DNA of 17,092 nucleotides from an uncultured Aeromonadales bacterium. GTDB taxonomy: Bacteria; Pseudomonadota; Gammaproteobacteria; Enterobacterales; Succinivibrionaceae. The stretch's first letter is position 1. Every line of letters begins with the position of its first letter. Positions 14,725-17,092 of the stretch are shown here, piece by piece. The notes beneath the pieces were generated by a model. The model was not told the DNA's origin, did not search any database, and saw only the letters and a list, made by a program, of their open reading frames with translations. The stretch spans positions 1 through 17,092 of the forward strand of contig CADBNP010000338.1 in assembly GCA_902796095.1 (NCBI GenBank), read 5' to 3'. The position numbers and the translations under genes are program-made.

Positions 14725-15795
14725 CTTGATCTGTTTCTTCACTATATCAGGCTCAAGTCCTGCATCCTGCCAGGTATCCCCGGTTCCCGGGTACATAAGT
14801 TCTCCGGTGGTAAACTTGATAACAGAGCCGTCCGAAAGAGTAAAAATATCCTGAACTCTTGCCTTACCGGTTGTTCTGGTGCCGTAGGTACGTGAGCCGG
14901 CAGCTCCTCTGACAGCGGTAATCAGCATTTCTGCCGAGCTTGCAGTAAATTCATCCTGAAGAACAGCAAACCTTTTTTTGATAATCTGCTGTTTTCCGTC
15001 TGTTTTTATATCTGTAACACTTCCTTTTTTATTCAGTCTGTAGATGATCGAATCACCGGGAAGCAGCATTGCCGCACACTGTGCCGCCTGCTCCAGGAGT
15101 CCTCCGGTATTGCCTCTCAAATCAATGAAGAGACGGCGGTTTTCATTTCCTTCCTCTGATATAAACGACTCCAGCTCTTTTTTCAGCAGTTTGGCTGTTT
15201 TCGTTCCGAATCTGAAAATTTTAATGACTGCAGGATTGTGCATGGTGCGAACTACAGAAGAGTAGGCATTCTGAGCTCGTTCCACCGTAATGCTGACGAT
15301 CCTGCCATCCTCATCCTCTATTGTCAGCGTTACCTCGGAATTCTCCCTGCCTCTTACCAGAAAAGCAATTTCCTCAACACTGAAGTCGTCAACAACCAGA
15401 TCATCAACCGCAAGAAGAACATCTCCGTACACCACGCCGGCAAGATCAGCCGGAGAACCCGGATACGGAATGCATCGCACATTGCCGTTACGATCACGGA
15501 TGATATCCATGCCCACTCCGGCCGGAGCCACCTTCTGAACATTCTTCATTTTTTCAAATGAATCAGCTGATGCATAGGATGCATACCTGTCAATCCGGCG
15601 AAGTCTCTCGCTGAATTCCTCAGGGTCAAGCTTTGCTATCAGCCCGGCATTCAGAAAATCGGGATCCTTGAGCTCTGAAAGGTACGCATTGTCTTTCAGA
15701 ACCGAAACTATCTCTTCAGCACAGGGAACACTCTGCACTGCCGGTGACCAGACAACAGCAAACAGCAGAGTCAGATTCGCAAACAAGAATTTCAT
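14716..15795 (-). CDS. Exported PDZ-S41 serine protease (carboxy-terminal processing protease type)
   Basis: The 359-residue protein starts with a signal peptide (MKFLFANLTLLFAVVWSPAVQS). A PDZ domain at about 90-172 contains VGMDIIRD, SPADLAGVVYGDVLLAVDDL and EIAFLVRG. The S41 protease domain follows, with DLRGNTGG at 225-232, the catalytic Ser286 in EFTASSAEML and the general base Lys311 in TTGKARVQ, 25 residues apart as in the CtpA/Prc group. It probably cuts C-terminal parts of exported proteins in the periplasm. It is shorter than E. coli Prc and lacks its long flanking domains. Its ATG follows the upstream lipoprotein's TAA by one nucleotide with no clear ribosome binding site, so translation is probably coupled. 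The substrate is unknown; the neighbouring lipoproteins are candidates. A ctp-type name would be reasonable, but the orthologue is not certain. Confidence 0.92.
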   Translation of the reverse strand: MKFLFANLTLLFAVVWSPAVQSVPCAEEIVSVLKDNAYLSELKDPDFLNAGLIAKLDPEEFSERLRRIDRYASYASADSFEKMKNVQKVAPAGVGMDIIRDRNGNVRCIPYPGSPADLAGVVYGDVLLAVDDLVVDDFSVEEIAFLVRGRENSEVTLTIEDEDGRIVSITVERAQNAYSSVVRTMHNPAVIKIFRFGTKTAKLLKKELESFISEEGNENRRLFIDLRGNTGGLLEQAAQCAAMLLPGDSIIYRLNKKGSVTDIKTDGKQQIIKKRFAVLQDEFTASSAEMLITAVRGAAGSRTYGTRTTGKARVQDIFTLSDGSVIKFTTGELMYPGTGDTWQDAGLEPDIVKKQIKSR

Positions 15796-15796
15796 T

Positions 15797-16291
15797 TTAA
15801 AAACTGCTGAGAGCTTCCGCTTCCAGTTTGAGATCCTCCAGTTCCCCTCTCAGACGTTCAATTTCTCTGAGTTTTTCTTCATTCGACTTTTTGGAAGCCT
15901 CAATCTGCGCCAGTTCCTTTTTAAGCTGCTGATTTTCCCTCATCAGCTCAGCGGCACGATCGGCATTTGCTCCGCCATTCGCTTTTTTGGCGGCCTGCAG
16001 CTGGCGATCAAGCTTTGCCTGCTCGTTTCTGACCTTCTGACGCATATTTGCAACTTCCTTCTGCTTCTGAGACTTTGCCCGACGCAAATCAGCATTCTTC
16101 TGGGTTTCCCAGGCCTGTTCCTCCTCTATTGCCGCCAGTCTGTCCTCCCGCTCCTGAAGGCGTTTTTCATACTTGTCAGGATTGTAACTGAAAAGGCCGC
16201 CCTTTCTCGGATCATCTGTCATATTGGCACAGCCTGACAGAAAGGATGCGACTGCAAAGGAATATACTGCATATCTAACCATCTGATTCAT
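15797..16291 (-). CDS. Coiled-coil lipoprotein
   Basis: The 164-residue protein has a short signal sequence with lipobox LSGC (Cys21) followed by Ala-Asn, so an outer-membrane destination is expected under the +2 rule. After a short linker, nearly all of the mature protein (about 40-164) is charged, Gln-rich and helical, typical of a long coiled coil (KYEKRLQERED, KLREIERLRGELEDLKLE). No enzyme motif is seen. The ATG at 16291 has GAGGG about 7 nt upstream. It lies 14 nt after the glycine-zipper lipoprotein gene and one nucleotide before the protease. It may be a spacer or tether, an adaptor for the protease or its substrate. Confidence 0.85.
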   Translation of the reverse strand: MNQMVRYAVYSFAVASFLSGCANMTDDPRKGGLFSYNPDKYEKRLQEREDRLAAIEEEQAWETQKNADLRRAKSQKQKEVANMRQKVRNEQAKLDRQLQAAKKANGGANADRAAELMRENQQLKKELAQIEASKKSNEEKLREIERLRGELEDLKLEAEALSSF

Positions 16292-16305
16292 ATATTTACC
16301 CTCAG

Positions 16306-17007
16306 CTACACGGCAACTCTTGATGAGCAGCTGGCCAGACTCTTGTTGGCCTTCTTTAAATCCGCTATATCGGTGTTAAGTTTTTTAATCTCGGCATCAA
16401 GAATATTGGCTTCCTTTTTATTGCCGTTTTTCCTGGCGTCGGCCACTACTTCCCTGTTCTTCTTTACCTCCTCCTCAAGCTTCTTTATGACCTCGGTATT
16501 TGCAGACTGAAGTTCTTTTATCTCCTTCTGCTTGGCTGCAAGCTGATCGGATGATGCTTTCTTTTTGTTGTATGAAGCCTTCAGGGTTCTTGTTTCCTTA
16601 TCCAGAGAATTGATTTCCTTCTTCAGCTTTGCGTTGTATTCTCGGGTTTCCTTGGTAACATCTCTTGCATGAGCAATACAGTCATCAAGCCAGTCCTCTC
16701 TGCTTGCATATTCCGCCTTCTTGTCTGCAACATGCTTGCCTACCAGAAAACCGGACAGAGCTCCGATACCGGCTCCGATACCTGCACCGATAAGAGCGCC
16801 TTTGCCGTCACCGCCGATCAGACCTCCAAGGAGGGCTCCGAGACCTGCTCCTATGCCTGTTCCTACCAGAGTACCTTCTGTCTTCGTTCTTGTGGAATCA
16901 TCCTTTATGTTGGTACATCCCGACATTCCGAAAACCAGCGATGCGGCCAGACATGCCGCCACAAGTGGATTTAATCTGCTTTTGCCTGTTTCAACTATTG
17001 ATTCCAT
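16306..17007 (-). CDS. Glycine-zipper coiled-coil lipoprotein
   Basis: From the ATG at 17007 (AAGGAG 7 nt upstream) the protein has 233 residues. The lipobox is MSGC (Cys31) followed by Thr-Asn. Residues about 40-87 form a glycine zipper (GIGAGLGALLGGLIGG, then GAGIGAGIGALSGFLVG), a motif that packs small helices in membranes. The rest is a Lys/Glu-rich coiled coil from about residue 100 to the end. Glycine-zipper lipoproteins with this first half are common in proteobacterial outer membranes, often without a defined role. The frame is open up to a GTG at 17046, but the ribosome site and the overlap with the preceding gene's stop favour ATG 17007. It is followed after 14 nt by a second coiled-coil lipoprotein. 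Confidence 0.87.
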   Translation of the reverse strand: MESIVETGKSRLNPLVAACLAASLVFGMSGCTNIKDDSTRTKTEGTLVGTGIGAGLGALLGGLIGGDGKGALIGAGIGAGIGALSGFLVGKHVADKKAEYASREDWLDDCIAHARDVTKETREYNAKLKKEINSLDKETRTLKASYNKKKASSDQLAAKQKEIKELQSANTEVIKKLEEEVKKNREVVADARKNGNKKEANILDAEIKKLNTDIADLKKANKSLASCSSRVAV

Positions 17008-17092
17008 CACATTTCTCCTTGACACATTGAGTAATCTTTTTCCCACTGGGCAGGTTCACTGCGTTTGCTTTTTTCGTAATTCAGATAATGAG
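17007..17092 (-). CDS. C-terminal end of an unidentified gene, cut by the window edge
   Basis: On the minus strand a frame enters the window at 17092 and runs for 27 residues, including LNYEKSKRSEPAQWEKDY, to a TGA at 17007-17009 that overlaps the next gene's ATG by one nucleotide (TGATG). The charged, Trp/Tyr-containing composition and the tight overlap suggest a real gene tail rather than chance. The stretch is too short to name a family. If real, it is the upstream member of the lipoprotein/protease operon, so the operon promoter lies outside this window. Confidence 0.55.
   Translation of the reverse strand, partial: HYLNYEKSKRSEPAQWEKDYSMCQGEM

Overview
The window looks like a chromosomal segment of a gammaproteobacterium. 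The gene order ftsY-ftsE-ftsX-rpoH, the gamma-type RpoH box, RsmJ, TsaC and the class I PurE all point that way. The moderate G+C content, the gut-type flavour of the hypothetical genes and a long Sel1 protein would fit a host-associated anaerobe such as a member of the Succinivibrionaceae, but that family placement is inference. Every intact gene lies on the minus strand; the only plus-strand coding trace is a decayed gene at the left end.

Left end (1-908): a non-coding array of about 2.4 copies of a ~103-104 bp direct repeat, an AT-rich spacer, then a pseudogene with three nonsense codons and two compensating frameshifts. Positions 911-8463, read right to left, form a housekeeping cluster: a giant Sel1-repeat protein, rsmD, ftsY, ftsE, ftsX and rpoH. 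Joints are tight (1-nt gap Sel1/rsmD, 4-nt overlap ftsY/ftsE, short overlap ftsE/ftsX). rpoH is set apart by a 238-bp leader with a good sigma70-like promoter and a hairpin. The cluster joins SRP-dependent membrane targeting (FtsY), divisome/cell-wall hydrolase control (FtsEX), 16S rRNA methylation (RsmD) and the heat-shock sigma factor.

Positions 8554-11186 hold purE-tsaC-aroE-rsmJ, a compact unit for purine synthesis, tRNA t6A modification, the shikimate pathway and 16S rRNA methylation. tsaC most likely starts at a TTG that overlaps the purE stop.

Positions 11290-17092 are an envelope-oriented accessory region. It holds a zinc-ribbon membrane protein, two adjacent exported proteins that share an unnamed N-terminal domain (one continues into ankyrin repeats, the other into a Ser/Thr/Gly stalk with a hydrophobic C-terminus), and a separate terminated operon. 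That operon has the tail of an unidentified gene, a glycine-zipper coiled-coil lipoprotein, a second coiled-coil lipoprotein and a PDZ/S41 serine protease with an intact Ser-Lys dyad. These two units are the best candidates here for something undescribed. No tRNA, rRNA, CRISPR array, insertion sequence or phage gene was recognised.
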